Source: Chromobacterium sp. IIBBL 290-4 (GTDB lineage: Bacteria > Pseudomonadota > Gammaproteobacteria > Burkholderiales > Chromobacteriaceae). From it: 64,000 bases of DNA. Below are positions 7,732-15,487 of this stretch, one piece after another (position 1 is the stretch's first letter; each line of letters begins with the position of its first letter). Position numbers and translations under genes: made by a program. The stretch is from contig NZ_CP100128.1 in assembly GCF_024207115.1 (NCBI RefSeq), positions 1,426,001 to 1,490,000 on the forward strand, given 5' to 3'. The notes beneath the pieces are model-generated. The model ran no database searches. It had not been told where the DNA came from and saw only the letters and a list, made by a program, of their open reading frames with translations.

Positions 7732-8072
7732 TAGATGATGAATGGCCGCGCAGGCCGATCAAATTGCCCCAAGGGTCTTGCAACTGGCACATGCTCAGGC
7801 CGTTCTCGATCACCATCGGCCTCGCGCCCAAGCCCTCCAGCTGGAGCATGCGCGCGGCCAGGTCGTCGCAACGCCAATACTCCACGGTGCCGCGGCGATT
7901 GGGCATCGGACTGGACCACCTCCAGCCGGATGCCGTCCCACGCCAGGCAAGCGAAATCAAACGCCGGCAACTCGATGCAGCGGGCTTCGGGAAAGGCCAG
8001 GCCATACCAAGCCAAACCGGCTCGCCAATCCGGCACCGGAATCCATACCGCCGCGATCGGGCCCGCGCTCAT
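7724..8072 (-). pseudogene. VOC/glyoxalase-family protein with an internal frameshift
   Basis: The N-terminal half (MSAGPIAAVWIPVPDW..., FDFACLAWDGIRLEVVQSDA) reads in one frame. The C-terminal half (PNRRGTVEYWRCDDLAARML, MCQLQDPWGNLIGLRGHSS) reads in another, with the change at a GGG run at 7901-7903. Joined, they give a normal vicinal-oxygen-chelate domain of about 115 residues. The start overlaps the MmcQ stop (ATGA) and the true-frame stop overlaps the hemJ start, so the gene was evolved for coupled translation. As written the frame-1 product has a scrambled C-terminus ending at 7713. Either the gene is broken or there is a one-base sequence error. Confidence 0.75.
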
Positions 8073-8437
8073 GCCGGCGCTCCATACTTGAGCCGCGCCA
8101 CCTTGGGCAGCTTGGCCAATACCAGCTCGCGCGAACGGGCGATGCCGGCGCGCAGATCATCCGCCGTCAGCGCTTCCAGTGTCAGCGTCTGCACCCAGCG
8201 CGCCCGCGCCAGATACGGGGCAGGCCGCACGCCGGGCAGACCGGACAGCGCCAGGAAATCCTCGTCTGGCACTTTGTAGCTCACGCCCTGCTCGCCGCAG
8301 AGCAGAAACATCTTGCCGCAAATGCTGACCACCCGCGCGCCGCCCCACTTGATGTCGAACTCGGCGCCGGGCAGGGCGCAGGCATACGCCAGCAGCGCGC
8401 CGATCAGGTCCTCAGGCAAGGCGTTCACGCGGCTCAT
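8069..8437 (-). CDS. MmcQ/YjbR family protein
   Basis: The 122-residue protein has the MmcQ/YjbR (CyaY-like fold) pattern: LPGAEFDIKWGGARVVSICGKMF near the N-terminus, then VSYKVPDEDFLAL, the RPAPYLARARWVQ segment and a C-terminal helix ARSRELVLAKLPK. Members are small DNA-binding-like or cytosolic proteins of unknown role. The start at 8437 overlaps the M48 peptidase stop in an ATGA arrangement. A longer frame upstream runs through the peptidase gene and is not real. The stop likewise overlaps the VOC start, so the four genes are translationally coupled. Confidence 0.85.
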   Translation of the reverse strand: MSRVNALPEDLIGALLAYACALPGAEFDIKWGGARVVSICGKMFLLCGEQGVSYKVPDEDFLALSGLPGVRPAPYLARARWVQTLTLEALTADDLRAGIARSRELVLAKLPKVARLKYGAPA

Positions 8438-9261
8438 CCTTTGGCCGCAACCTGGTACAAAGGCCAGACCTGCGGAATGCGCGCCTGCAGATCGCGGATG
8501 CGGGTTGGGCCGGACGGGTGGGTAGACAAAAATTCCGGTCCGCCACCATTGCCGGCCGACTGCATCTTTTTCCACACATTGACGGCGGCGTTGGGGTCAT
8601 AACCGGCGCGCGCCATCAGCTCCAGGCCCATGATGTCGGCCTCGGACTCCATGGTGCGGCTGTGCGGCTTGTTCAAGGTCACATCGGTCACCATGGACGC
8701 CAGCTGCATCTGGTCGGCGCTCAGGCCGGCCAAGGCGCCCACCAGCGACAGGCCCAGCTGCTGCGCGTAGGCCTGGCTCATGTTCTCGCGGGTATGCTCA
8801 CGCAGGGCGTGGGAAATCTCGTGGCCTATCACCGCCGCCAGCTCGGCGTCGCTGAGCTTGAGGCCGTTCACCAGGCCGCTGTACACCATGATCTTGCCGC
8901 CCGCCATCGCATAAGCGTTCATATCGTCGGTGCGCAGCACATTCACTTCCCAGCGCCAGTTGCGCGCGTCCGGCCGGAAGGTGGGCGTCTGCGCGATCAA
9001 ACGCTGCGAGATGCGCCGCACCCGCATGGTCAGCTCGGCGTCGGTATTCAACTGTCCCTTGGCGCGCGCCTGGCCCAACTGCTGAGCATAGGACTTGGCC
9101 GACATCTGCTCCACTTCCTGGCTGGACAGCAGCATGGTCTGGCCGCGGCTGATGCCCACCGAGCCGCCGCCGGTGGTGTTGACTTGAGCGCAAGCCGCCA
9201 GCCAGACGGCCAGCAGCGCCGCGCTCAGCCGGCGCGGCCAACGGGATTGCTTGCCGGCCAT
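8434..9261 (-). CDS. M48-family metallopeptidase, lipoprotein
   Basis: The 275-residue protein has a lipoprotein signal (LAAC, lipidated Cys24) and the zinc peptidase motif HEISH (H147-E148-x-x-H151), with the third ligand in MESEADIMGLELMARAGYDP. The domain context (NAYAMAGGKIMVYSGLV before and FLSTHPSGPTRI after the active site) matches the LoiP/BepA/YcaL type of outer-membrane-associated proteases that act in envelope quality control. It lies 4 bases after the rubredoxin gene and overlaps the MmcQ start. The catalytic residues are intact, so it should be active at the periplasmic face. Confidence 0.92.
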   Translation of the reverse strand: MAGKQSRWPRRLSAALLAVWLAACAQVNTTGGGSVGISRGQTMLLSSQEVEQMSAKSYAQQLGQARAKGQLNTDAELTMRVRRISQRLIAQTPTFRPDARNWRWEVNVLRTDDMNAYAMAGGKIMVYSGLVNGLKLSDAELAAVIGHEISHALREHTRENMSQAYAQQLGLSLVGALAGLSADQMQLASMVTDVTLNKPHSRTMESEADIMGLELMARAGYDPNAAVNVWKKMQSAGNGGGPEFLSTHPSGPTRIRDLQARIPQVWPLYQVAAKG

Positions 9262-9265
9262 AAGA

Positions 9266-9430
9266 CTAGATTTCCACCATCTGGAAATCGTCCTTGCGCG
9301 CGTCGCAGTCCGGACAGGTCCAGTTGGGCGGCAGATCTTCCCAACGGGTGCCCGGCGGAATGCCGTCTTCCGGCCGACCGCTCGCTTCGTCGTAGATGAA
9401 ACCGCAGATCAGACACATCCAGGTACGCAT
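9266..9430 (-). CDS. Rubredoxin
   Basis: The 54-residue protein has two CxxC knuckles for one Fe ion (C6-L-I-C9 and C39-P-D-C42) and the canonical internal sequence [17 protein letters not shown]. This is a textbook rubredoxin in length and motif. It is a small cytosolic one-electron carrier, for example to alkane hydroxylases or to oxygen or peroxide reductases. The ATG at 9430 gives the standard family start ([10 protein letters not shown]); the longer frame upstream is not family-like. It is the first gene of the minus-strand operon and is divergent from thiD across 74 bases that must contain both promoters. Confidence 0.96.
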   Translation of the reverse strand: MRTWMCLICGFIYDEASGRPEDGIPPGTRWEDLPPNWTCPDCDARKDDFQMVEI

Positions 9431-9504
9431 GGCTTCGCCCTCAGGTTCGGATAAAATAGGTATTCTAAATCCTGCCACCGCAATAAAACAAAAGAGGTTC
9501 GCCC

Positions 9505-10350
9505 TTGAACACGCCTCCCTCCCCGCCAACCGTGCTGACGCTGGCCGGTTCCGACCCCTCCGGCGGCGCCGGCATCCAGGCCGATATCCTGACGCTGGCC
9601 AGCCTGGGCTGCCACCCGCTGTCGGTCATTACCGCCATTACGGTGCAAGACACCGTCGGCGTCAACGACCTGATGGTGCTGGATTCGGACTGGGTCAACG
9701 ACCAAGCCCGCTTTCTGATGGAGGACATGCCGGTGGCGGCGTTCAAGATCGGCATGCTTGGCAGCGTGGAAAACGTGGCCGTGGTGTCGCAGCTGATCGC
9801 CGATTACCCCGACATCCCGGTGGTGCTGGACCCAGTGCTGGCCAGCGGCGGCGGCCATGATCTGGCGGACGAGGACGTGATTTCGGCGATGCGCGACATG
9901 CTGATCCCGCAGGTGTCCATCCTCACCCCCAACAGCCAGGAGGCGCGCCGGCTGGCCAGCAACGACCCGGACGAAGACGAGGAATTGACGCTGGACCAAT
10001 GCGCCGAACGCATCCTGGCGCTGGGTTGCCCCTATCTGCTGATCACCGGCACCCACGAGAATACCAAGGAAGTGGTGAACAGCCTGTACGGCCAGGACGG
10101 CGTGGTGCGGGCGGACCACTGGGAACGGCTGCCCGGCAGCTACCACGGCTCCGGCTGCACGCTGGCCTCGGCCATAGCCGGCATGCTGGCCACCGGCCTG
10201 TTGCTGCCGGAGGCGGTGCGCGAGGCGCAGGAATACACCTATCAGACCCTGCTGAACGGCTTCCGCCCCGGCATGGGCCAGTTCTTGCCGGACCGGATGT
10301 TCTGGGCGCGCGCCTCGGACGAGGAGGAAGGCGATGCCGCCAAGGGTTGA
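9505..10350 (+). CDS. thiD: Hydroxymethylpyrimidine/phosphomethylpyrimidine kinase
   Basis: The 281-residue ribokinase-fold enzyme phosphorylates HMP and HMP-P in thiamine synthesis. Motifs include [18 protein letters not shown], the central [12 protein letters not shown] and [11 protein letters not shown], and the C-terminal [18 protein letters not shown] anion hole. The start is a TTG at 9505 with AGAGG about 9 bases upstream; no ATG is suitable. It overlaps thiE by 17 bases, so the two are coupled. I saw no TPP riboswitch in the 74-base leader. Confidence 0.94.
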   Translation: MNTPPSPPTVLTLAGSDPSGGAGIQADILTLASLGCHPLSVITAITVQDTVGVNDLMVLDSDWVNDQARFLMEDMPVAAFKIGMLGSVENVAVVSQLIADYPDIPVVLDPVLASGGGHDLADEDVISAMRDMLIPQVSILTPNSQEARRLASNDPDEDEELTLDQCAERILALGCPYLLITGTHENTKEVVNSLYGQDGVVRADHWERLPGSYHGSGCTLASAIAGMLATGLLLPEAVREAQEYTYQTLLNGFRPGMGQFLPDRMFWARASDEEEGDAAKG

Positions 10351-10954
10351 GGGCTTGTATGCGATCACGCCGGACGGCTGGGACAGCGCCCGCTTGTTCG
10401 ACGCCGTGGCGGCCGTGCTGAAGGGCGGCGCCCGCGTGTTGCAATATCGGGACAAAAGCGGCGATCCGACGCGCCGGCTGGAGCAAGCTTCCACCTTGCG
10501 GCAGCTGTGCGCCGACGCCGGCGCGCTGTTCATCGTCAATGACGATGTGCGGCTGGCCATCGCCACCGGCGCCGACGGCGTGCATCTGGGCCGCGACGAC
10601 GGCGACATCGCCGCCGCGCGCGCGGCGCTGGGACCGGACGCCGTCATCGGCGCGTCTTGCTACAACCGGCTGGATCTGGCGGAAAAAGCCATCGCCGCCG
10701 GCGCCGGCTACGTGGCTTTCGGCGCGGTGTTTCCCTCGCCGACCAAACCCGGCGCCGTCGCCGCGCCGCTGTCGCTATTCCGCGACGCCGCGTCCTTGGG
10801 CGCGCCCACGGTGGCGATAGGGGGCATCACCGCCGCCAATGCCGGCCAAGTCGCCGCCGCAGGGGCATCCGCCATCGCGGTGATAGGCGGGCTGTTCGAG
10901 CAGGATGCGCCGGAGCAAGCGGCTGCCGCGCTGGCAGCCGCATTCCGCCACTGA
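10334..10954 (+). CDS. thiE: Thiamine-phosphate synthase
   Basis: The 206-residue TIM-barrel enzyme joins HMP-PP and HET-P to thiamine phosphate. It shows the ThiE motifs GLYAITPD, VLQYRDKSG, LFIVNDDVRLA, GADGVHLGRDDGD, IGASCYN, YVAFGAVFPSPTKP and AIGGITAAN. The gene overlaps thiD by 17 bases, so both make successive steps of one pathway. It ends only 4 bases from the stop of the convergent ATP-grasp gene with no terminator between, so transcripts from the two sides probably run into each other. Confidence 0.95.
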   Translation: MPPRVEGLYAITPDGWDSARLFDAVAAVLKGGARVLQYRDKSGDPTRRLEQASTLRQLCADAGALFIVNDDVRLAIATGADGVHLGRDDGDIAAARAALGPDAVIGASCYNRLDLAEKAIAAGAGYVAFGAVFPSPTKPGAVAAPLSLFRDAASLGAPTVAIGGITAANAGQVAAAGASAIAVIGGLFEQDAPEQAAAALAAAFRH

Positions 10955-10958
10955 CAAC

Positions 10959-11969
10959 TCAAGCGCGCGGCGTGCCGAAACGGTAGGTTTCGCGCCGCGG
11001 CGCCTTGCCCAGCAGCACCTCGGCCAATGCGTCGGCGATGGGGAAGCCGGTGCACGTCTGCATCCAGACAAACTCTCCGGCCGGATTGATCTCCAGAAAC
11101 ACCAGTTCGCCCTGCGGCGTCAGGATGAAATCCAGCGCGCCGTAATTGAGCTGCAGAATGTCCATCAACCGTAAGATCTTGCGCTCGACGTCCATTGGCA
11201 GCTGATACGGCGACCAAGCCGTCTGCAAGGTCAGGCCATCGCGGCGCCAGTCAGTCTGACTTTTTTCGCTGCCTTGCGAGTCCACCGAGGCGGCGAAGAT
11301 GCGCTCGCCCACAACGGTGACGCGCAGTTCCAGCGCCTTGGGAATCAGTTGCTGAAAAGTAAGCGGCCCTAGCGCCAGCCGGTCCAGCTCGCCTAAATGG
11401 GATTCCTGCAGCCGGTTGGTGTACATCACCATTTCGCGGCCTTCTTCCTGGATAGAAAACGCCTTCAGCACCTTGGCCACGATTCCGTCCGGATGGCGAT
11501 GGAAAAAGGCGCGCACCTCTTCGGGATCGTTGCCGCTCAGCGTTTCCGGCACAGTGAAACCCAATTGCTGCGCCAACTTCAATTGCAGCGGCTTGTTTTC
11601 CGCGCGGCTGACCACGTCGTAAGGATCGAGCTGGAAGGTATCGCTGCAGGACAGCATGCCCAGCAAAGTGGCGTAGGACTCGCGATGCACGGTGCGCTTG
11701 TACTGGATGTCCATATCGTCGGGCAGCTTGCCGGCGGGCGAGAAACGCCGGCAATAAATCGCATCCAGCTCATCCAGCTCCACGTCGCCGTCCGCCGTCT
11801 TGAAGAACATCCGTCGTTCAGCGCCTCGATACGACAGATTGATTTTCACCTCGGTCGGGAAACAGTCGGTATCCAGCCGGATGGCCTGCGCGCCTTGCTT
11901 CTGCAGCGCCTCCATCACCAACGGCGGGCAATATTTGTCATTGCTATGCGTTACCACCAACACTTTCAT
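10959..11969 (-). CDS. MvdD-type ATP-grasp ligase, graspetide (omega-ester peptide) maturase
   Basis: The 336-residue protein is an ATP-grasp ribosomal-peptide ligase of the MvdD/MdnB/MdnC type. The N-terminal domain starts MKVLVVTHSNDKYCPPLV and contains YRGAERRMFFKTADGDVELD and ELDAIYCRRFSP. The ATP-grasp domain shows ENKPLQLKLAQQLGFTVPET, GIVAKVLKAFSI, LTFQQLIPKALELRVTVVG, NYGALDFILTPQGELVFLE and then INPAGEFVW, the metal-binding end of the fold. Such enzymes phosphorylate Glu/Asp side chains of a precursor and join them to Thr/Ser (esters) or Lys (amides). Two precursors lie directly upstream on the same strand. GGAA sits just before the ATG. This is the only modification enzyme seen in the locus. 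Confidence 0.93.
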   Translation of the reverse strand: MKVLVVTHSNDKYCPPLVMEALQKQGAQAIRLDTDCFPTEVKINLSYRGAERRMFFKTADGDVELDELDAIYCRRFSPAGKLPDDMDIQYKRTVHRESYATLLGMLSCSDTFQLDPYDVVSRAENKPLQLKLAQQLGFTVPETLSGNDPEEVRAFFHRHPDGIVAKVLKAFSIQEEGREMVMYTNRLQESHLGELDRLALGPLTFQQLIPKALELRVTVVGERIFAASVDSQGSEKSQTDWRRDGLTLQTAWSPYQLPMDVERKILRLMDILQLNYGALDFILTPQGELVFLEINPAGEFVWMQTCTGFPIADALAEVLLGKAPRRETYRFGTPRA

Positions 11970-12030
11970 TTTGTTCCATTCCCAATAAAACCAGCCAACA
12001 ATCCCAAAAGCATCTGTCGGTCATGAATGC

Positions 12031-12059
12031 AAAAAAGAGCCGGGCTCATGCCAGGCTCT
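12031..12059 (-). terminator. Hairpin plus T6 between precursor 1 and the ATP-grasp gene
   Basis: On the minus strand a 9-base-arm stem (AGAGCCTGG, loop, CCCGGCTCT, one mismatch) is followed by six T, 23 bases after the stop of precursor 1 and before the ATP-grasp ATG at 11969. As a partial terminator it would give more precursor than enzyme transcript, a common arrangement in peptide-maturation operons. Confidence 0.75.
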
Positions 12060-12081
12060 CGTCCCTACCTCAAATCAATGC

Positions 12082-12309
12082 TCAGACATTCGGGTCGAAA
12101 TGCACCGGACCTTCTTCGCCCACCGCCATGGTGGACATATGTATCAGGTCGTTCAGCGGCGAAGTGGTGGCTGCGTCCGGCTTCAGCCAATCCGGAATGC
12201 CATGGCCTTCCTCGCCGACCGCCAAGGTGGTGTATTGGCCGGCACCGCCCACTTGGGCAATTTCATGGTCTTCCAAAAAGCTGACAAACAACGGTTGCTG
12301 TTGCGACAT
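12082..12309 (-). CDS. Graspetide precursor peptide 1
   Basis: The 75-residue peptide begins MSQQQPLFVSFLEDHEIAQVGG. PLFVSFLE (residues 6-13) is a variant of the PFFARFLE leader motif that microviridin-type ATP-grasp ligases bind, and GG (21-22) is a C39-type cleavage site. The core holds two repeats of the ring motif, T27-T28-LAVG-E33-E34 and S59-T60-MAVG-E65-E66, equal to the TTxxxxEE motif of plesiocin-type graspetides, where Thr/Ser hydroxyls are esterified by Glu. The second repeat has Ser for the first Thr. The ATG at 12309 is preceded by GGAG. An upstream in-frame hydrophobic extension is unlikely to be translated. It pairs with precursor 2, which shares leader and repeats. Confidence 0.9.
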   Translation of the reverse strand: MSQQQPLFVSFLEDHEIAQVGGAGQYTTLAVGEEGHGIPDWLKPDAATTSPLNDLIHMSTMAVGEEGPVHFDPNV

Positions 12310-12362
12310 GCTAAACACTCCAAATATCAAAAATAGGCAAAAAACGCTTATCCAAAATGAAA

Positions 12363-12382
12363 CTGGCGGCCAATGGCGCCAG
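12363..12382 (-). terminator. Hairpin between precursors 2 and 1
   Basis: A near-perfect palindrome (CTGGCG...CGCCAG) follows the precursor 2 stop; on the minus strand it is followed by TTTCATTTT. It may be a weak terminator or an mRNA-stabilising stem, like the better one after precursor 1. Confidence 0.45.
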
Positions 12383-12390
12383 AGCAAAGC

Positions 12391-12606
12391 TTATGCGCCG
12401 ATGAACGGCGGCACATGCTCCTCCTCGCCCACCACCATGGTGGTGAAGTGGTGCTGATCCACCAGCGGTGTGGTGTTCGTGCCATCGCCCGGATTGCTGT
12501 GGCTTTCCTCGCCTACCACATAGGTAGTGACTTGCCCCGCGCCGCCAACCATGGCGATTTCATGCTCTTCCAGAAATGCGGCGAACAATGGTTGCTGCTG
12601 TTGCAT
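12391..12606 (-). CDS. Graspetide precursor peptide 2
   Basis: The 71-residue peptide begins MQQQQPLFAAFLEEHEIAMVGG. The leader motif PLFAAFLE (6-13) and the GG site (21-22) sit exactly as in precursor 1. The core carries two repeats, T27-T28-YVVG-E33-E34 and T55-T56-MVVG-E61-E62 with a third Glu at 63, so up to four ester links are possible. I chose the ATG at 12606 because AAGGAG lies six bases upstream; an in-frame ATG five codons earlier overlaps that site. It is the first gene of the precursor 2-precursor 1-ATP-grasp set. The spacer between repeats contains TNTTPLVDQHH, which may be trimmed or flexible. Confidence 0.9.
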   Translation of the reverse strand: MQQQQPLFAAFLEEHEIAMVGGAGQVTTYVVGEESHSNPGDGTNTTPLVDQHHFTTMVVGEEEHVPPFIGA

Positions 12607-12890
12607 GGACTGCTCCTTCAAATCAAAAATGAATCAATCAATATGTTGTACTGCCATTCCGATAGCGTTGCCGCCATCGCCCTCTGACCGCCTCCCCGAT
12701 GGGAAACGATCAAAACGCTGCTGCGCGCGCCAGCTTGGCGCGCGACGGACGCGGCTGAACCAAACAGCTATTGACTGAGGAAGGATGCAAAAAACGCTGT
12801 TTGCGGCATTCGCCTGTACAGCTTGTTGTCAGTGAGGAATCTACGGCCGCCTAGCCCCAGCGGGACGACGGCCGCGCAAGCCGAACCGGC

Positions 12891-13106
12891 TTATTTACCG
12901 GCTGTCGGGACGACGATCTTGCCGGTCAGCGGCGGCGGCAGCACCACCTTGCCGGTCAGCGGCTGGCTAGCGAACAAGCCGGCGATCTCCTTGGCATTCA
13001 AACCGCCGCTGACTTGTTCGACTTCCGCGGCGTCCAGACGCACAGCCTTGGCGATGTCCAGGCTGGCAGCCAATTGCGTTTCAAAATCACAGTTTTGTTG
13101 TTTCAT
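12891..13106 (-). CDS. Double-glycine-leader peptide with a repeated tail (peptide C)
   Basis: The 71-residue peptide begins MKQQNCDFETQLAASL and its leader ends AEVEQVSGG (residues 27-35), matching peptides A and B at 4.3-4.7 kb. The 36-residue core starts LNAKEIAGLF and ends with a direct repeat, LTGKVVLPPP then LTGKIVVPTAGK, rich in Lys, Val and Pro. There is no Cys after the GG and no TTxxxxEE motif, so the ATP-grasp enzyme is not an obvious modifier. I chose the ATG at 13106 (track of the leader family); a weak GAAAGA site precedes it. It lies between the graspetide precursors and the HlyD-ABC exporter, so GG cleavage and export by that system is a reasonable inference. Confidence 0.75.
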   Translation of the reverse strand: MKQQNCDFETQLAASLDIAKAVRLDAAEVEQVSGGLNAKEIAGLFASQPLTGKVVLPPPLTGKIVVPTAGK

Positions 13107-14220
13107 CACGGTCTTTCTTTTCAGGTCCAAAACAAAGAGCCTTTCGGCTCTGGATATATCCCGTGGGATATTCAGCAATCCGCGCCGAGAGGCGCTTCCA
13201 ATATTCGGTGCCTTTTTCTGCCTGGTCGAAACCGGCAGGATTCGCGCCTCGGCGATAGCCTCGCCGGCGAGAGGCCGTGCGATACCGCCTGGGCGCCACG
13301 AGTGTCGGCATGACAGCCATGCAGCCCCCCAAACGAACGTAGGGCGCCGCCAACATGCGGTTCATTTCGCTTGCACCCAGCCTTCTGCCAGATAGCTGCC
13401 GACCTGCAGCAAGGAGTGGTGCGCTGATGCCGGCGCAAATACTCAAAATGCATTTATATCCATTTTGCATTGAATTGACAGTCAAGTCAATCAAATTGAC
13501 TGACATGGATGGGTCACGCAGCGTCGTTGCGCATCAACGCTGAGGCATTTAGGAATTATCCAATGCTCACGTTGTCACTCCCATCCCGGAATCAGATCGC
13601 TATGAGCGATGGCTTCAAGCCCTTCGTTCAGATCAAATCCTGATCAAGTCAGCATGAAAATGTCTATTCCCCTTTTTTGCAGACTGTATTTCCCACTCAA
13701 GAGCAACTAGACACATCGAGAGTATTACCTTCTCCAAAACAGCTCCTGATTGCTGCACGATTTAATCTGCTAATATTTGCTTTTACGTTTGAACCGGAAG
13801 CAAAAATATTCAAATTGGCAACCGCACGAATTTAATTGAACCAATCAAGCCCCACGCCATTGCCATCTATGAAAAAAGGCTTAGCTTGACGCAATTTCTT
13901 ATGATTGATCACGTCAAAATATCACTCCATATCAATTTATCAAATGCACTCGCCGCAATATTACAATCTCTTTCTCAACTTCCACTGTTCTTAAAAGGCG
14001 AAAAAATCTCCAATAAAAATCTCGCAAATCACTTCGCTTTGGTGACCATATTCAATGCCATAGCAACGATACCTTCCTTACTCGCTCCTACCCATCCTGA
14101 TACAAGCATATTTACTCACGTCTAAGATTTTCTGGCGGTTATACAACAATTTGCCATTGACCACCTAACCATTAAATGCCATTATCATTTCAAGTCTCAT
14201 TGCCAGTGTAAGAAAGCTCA
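13107..14220. other. 1.1-kb non-coding, AT-rich spacer between peptide C and hlyD-like gene
   Basis: I find no supported gene here. The half next to peptide C is GC-rich with random open frames; the half from about 13550 to 14220 is AT-rich, with runs such as AATATTC and TTTAATTG. This spacer separates divergent units (peptides on minus, exporter on plus), so both promoters should be here. A plus frame at 13886-14125 lacks a ribosome site and is not convincing. Confidence 0.5.
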
Positions 14221-15486
14221 ATGTCCACCCCACCCACGCCCCTGTTCCGCGCCGAAGCGCTGGCCCATGTCGGCACCCGCCAGTTCGGCAGCATCGTGCT
14301 GGCCCGCCCGGTGTCGTTCCGCTGGCTGACTGGCCTGTTCACCTTGCTCGCGCTGTGCATCGTGTTGTTCTTCGCCCTGTTCAGCTACTCCCGCAAAGCC
14401 CAGGTGCCCGGCATGCTTGCGCCCACCCAGGGTTTGATCCGGGTGATGCCGGCGCAGAGCGGCGTGGTGTCGGTCGTCAAGGTGCAGGAAGGGCAGATGG
14501 TCAAGGCCGGTGATGTGCTGTTCGAACTGTCCAATGAGCGCGCCAGCGCCACCCGCGGCGACGCCGAGCGCACCATCACCGCCTTGCTGCAAGCGCGGCG
14601 CGACAGCCTGGCCTCGGACCAAGGCGTGCTGCGGCTGCAAGCGCAACAAAAAATAACGGCGCTGCAACGCCGAATCGAGGACCTGGACAAAGAAGTCGCG
14701 CGCAGCGACGAGCTGATCGCTCTTCAACAGCGCCGCATCGCGCTGGCGGAACAGGCGGTGCAACGCAACCGCAAGCTGCAGGAGGCCAATTTCATCTCCG
14801 CCGCCGGCTTGCAGGACAAACAGGCCGAGCTGCTCGATCAACAATCCAGACTGGCCGACTTGCAGCGCAGCCGCGCCGCCACGTTGCGCGATCAAGACAG
14901 CAACCGCGCCGATTTGCGCGACCTTCAAATCCAGTCCGAACGCGACCAGGCCGCGGCTAAGCGCAATGTCGACTCGGTGGAGCAGGATCTGACCGAGAAC
15001 GAGGCCAAACGCAAGCTGCTGATCCGCGCGTCGCAGGCCGGCATGGTCAGCGGCATCACCGTGCAAGCGGGCCAGACCGTGGCCGCCAACCAGCCGCTGG
15101 CCAATCTGTCGCCCGCCGGCTCGCCGCTGGAGGCGGAGTTGTACGCGCCTTCGCGCTCAGCCGGTTTCGTCAAACCCGGCATGACGGTGCTGATCCGCTA
15201 TCAGGCCTATCCCTATCAGAAGTTTGGCCAGTTCCACGGCACGGTCAGCGAGGTATCGCATACCGCGCTGCGGCCGGACGAACTCAGCATGCCGGGATTG
15301 GCGCAGACCAATAATGAAACCTTGTACCGGGTGAAAGTAAAACTCGATACCCAGAGCGTCACCACCTATGGCCTGCAACAGCCGCTCAAGGCCGGCATGA
15401 TGCTGGACGCCAGCGTGCTGTTGGAAAAACGCAAACTGTACGAATGGGTGTTGGAACCGCTGTACAGCATCACAGGGAAAGTCTGA
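14221..15486 (+). CDS. HlyD-family membrane fusion protein for peptide export
   Basis: The 421-residue protein has a short cytoplasmic N-terminus, one membrane helix (about residues 36-59, LFTLLALCIVLFFALFSY), a lipoyl-like half (PGMLAPTQGLIRVMPAQSGV, VKVQEGQMVKAGDVLFEL), a long coiled coil (about 105-265, Gln/Arg/Leu-rich) and a second lipoyl/beta-barrel half. It is the CvaA/MchE-like adaptor that links an inner-membrane peptidase-ABC protein to an outer-membrane channel. It is followed after one base by the C39-ABC gene, so both are in one operon. No TolC homologue is in the window. The ribosome site is weak (AAGAAAG). Confidence 0.93.
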   Translation: MSTPPTPLFRAEALAHVGTRQFGSIVLARPVSFRWLTGLFTLLALCIVLFFALFSYSRKAQVPGMLAPTQGLIRVMPAQSGVVSVVKVQEGQMVKAGDVLFELSNERASATRGDAERTITALLQARRDSLASDQGVLRLQAQQKITALQRRIEDLDKEVARSDELIALQQRRIALAEQAVQRNRKLQEANFISAAGLQDKQAELLDQQSRLADLQRSRAATLRDQDSNRADLRDLQIQSERDQAAAKRNVDSVEQDLTENEAKRKLLIRASQAGMVSGITVQAGQTVAANQPLANLSPAGSPLEAELYAPSRSAGFVKPGMTVLIRYQAYPYQKFGQFHGTVSEVSHTALRPDELSMPGLAQTNNETLYRVKVKLDTQSVTTYGLQQPLKAGMMLDASVLLEKRKLYEWVLEPLYSITGKV

Positions 15487-15487
15487 A

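Noticed and set aside
9431..9504. Possible TPP riboswitch before thiD
   Set aside because: The leader is only 74 bases, shared with a divergent gene, and the CUGAGA core motif is absent.
11970..13106. CRISPR-like or direct repeat array in the precursor region
   Set aside because: The similarity between the two precursor genes is coding similarity (leader and core repeats); there are no short repeats with even spacers.
13886..14125. 79-residue plus-strand frame before the hlyD-like gene
   Set aside because: AT-rich and hydrophobic by composition, no ribosome site, no GG leader pattern, no resemblance to the exported peptides.
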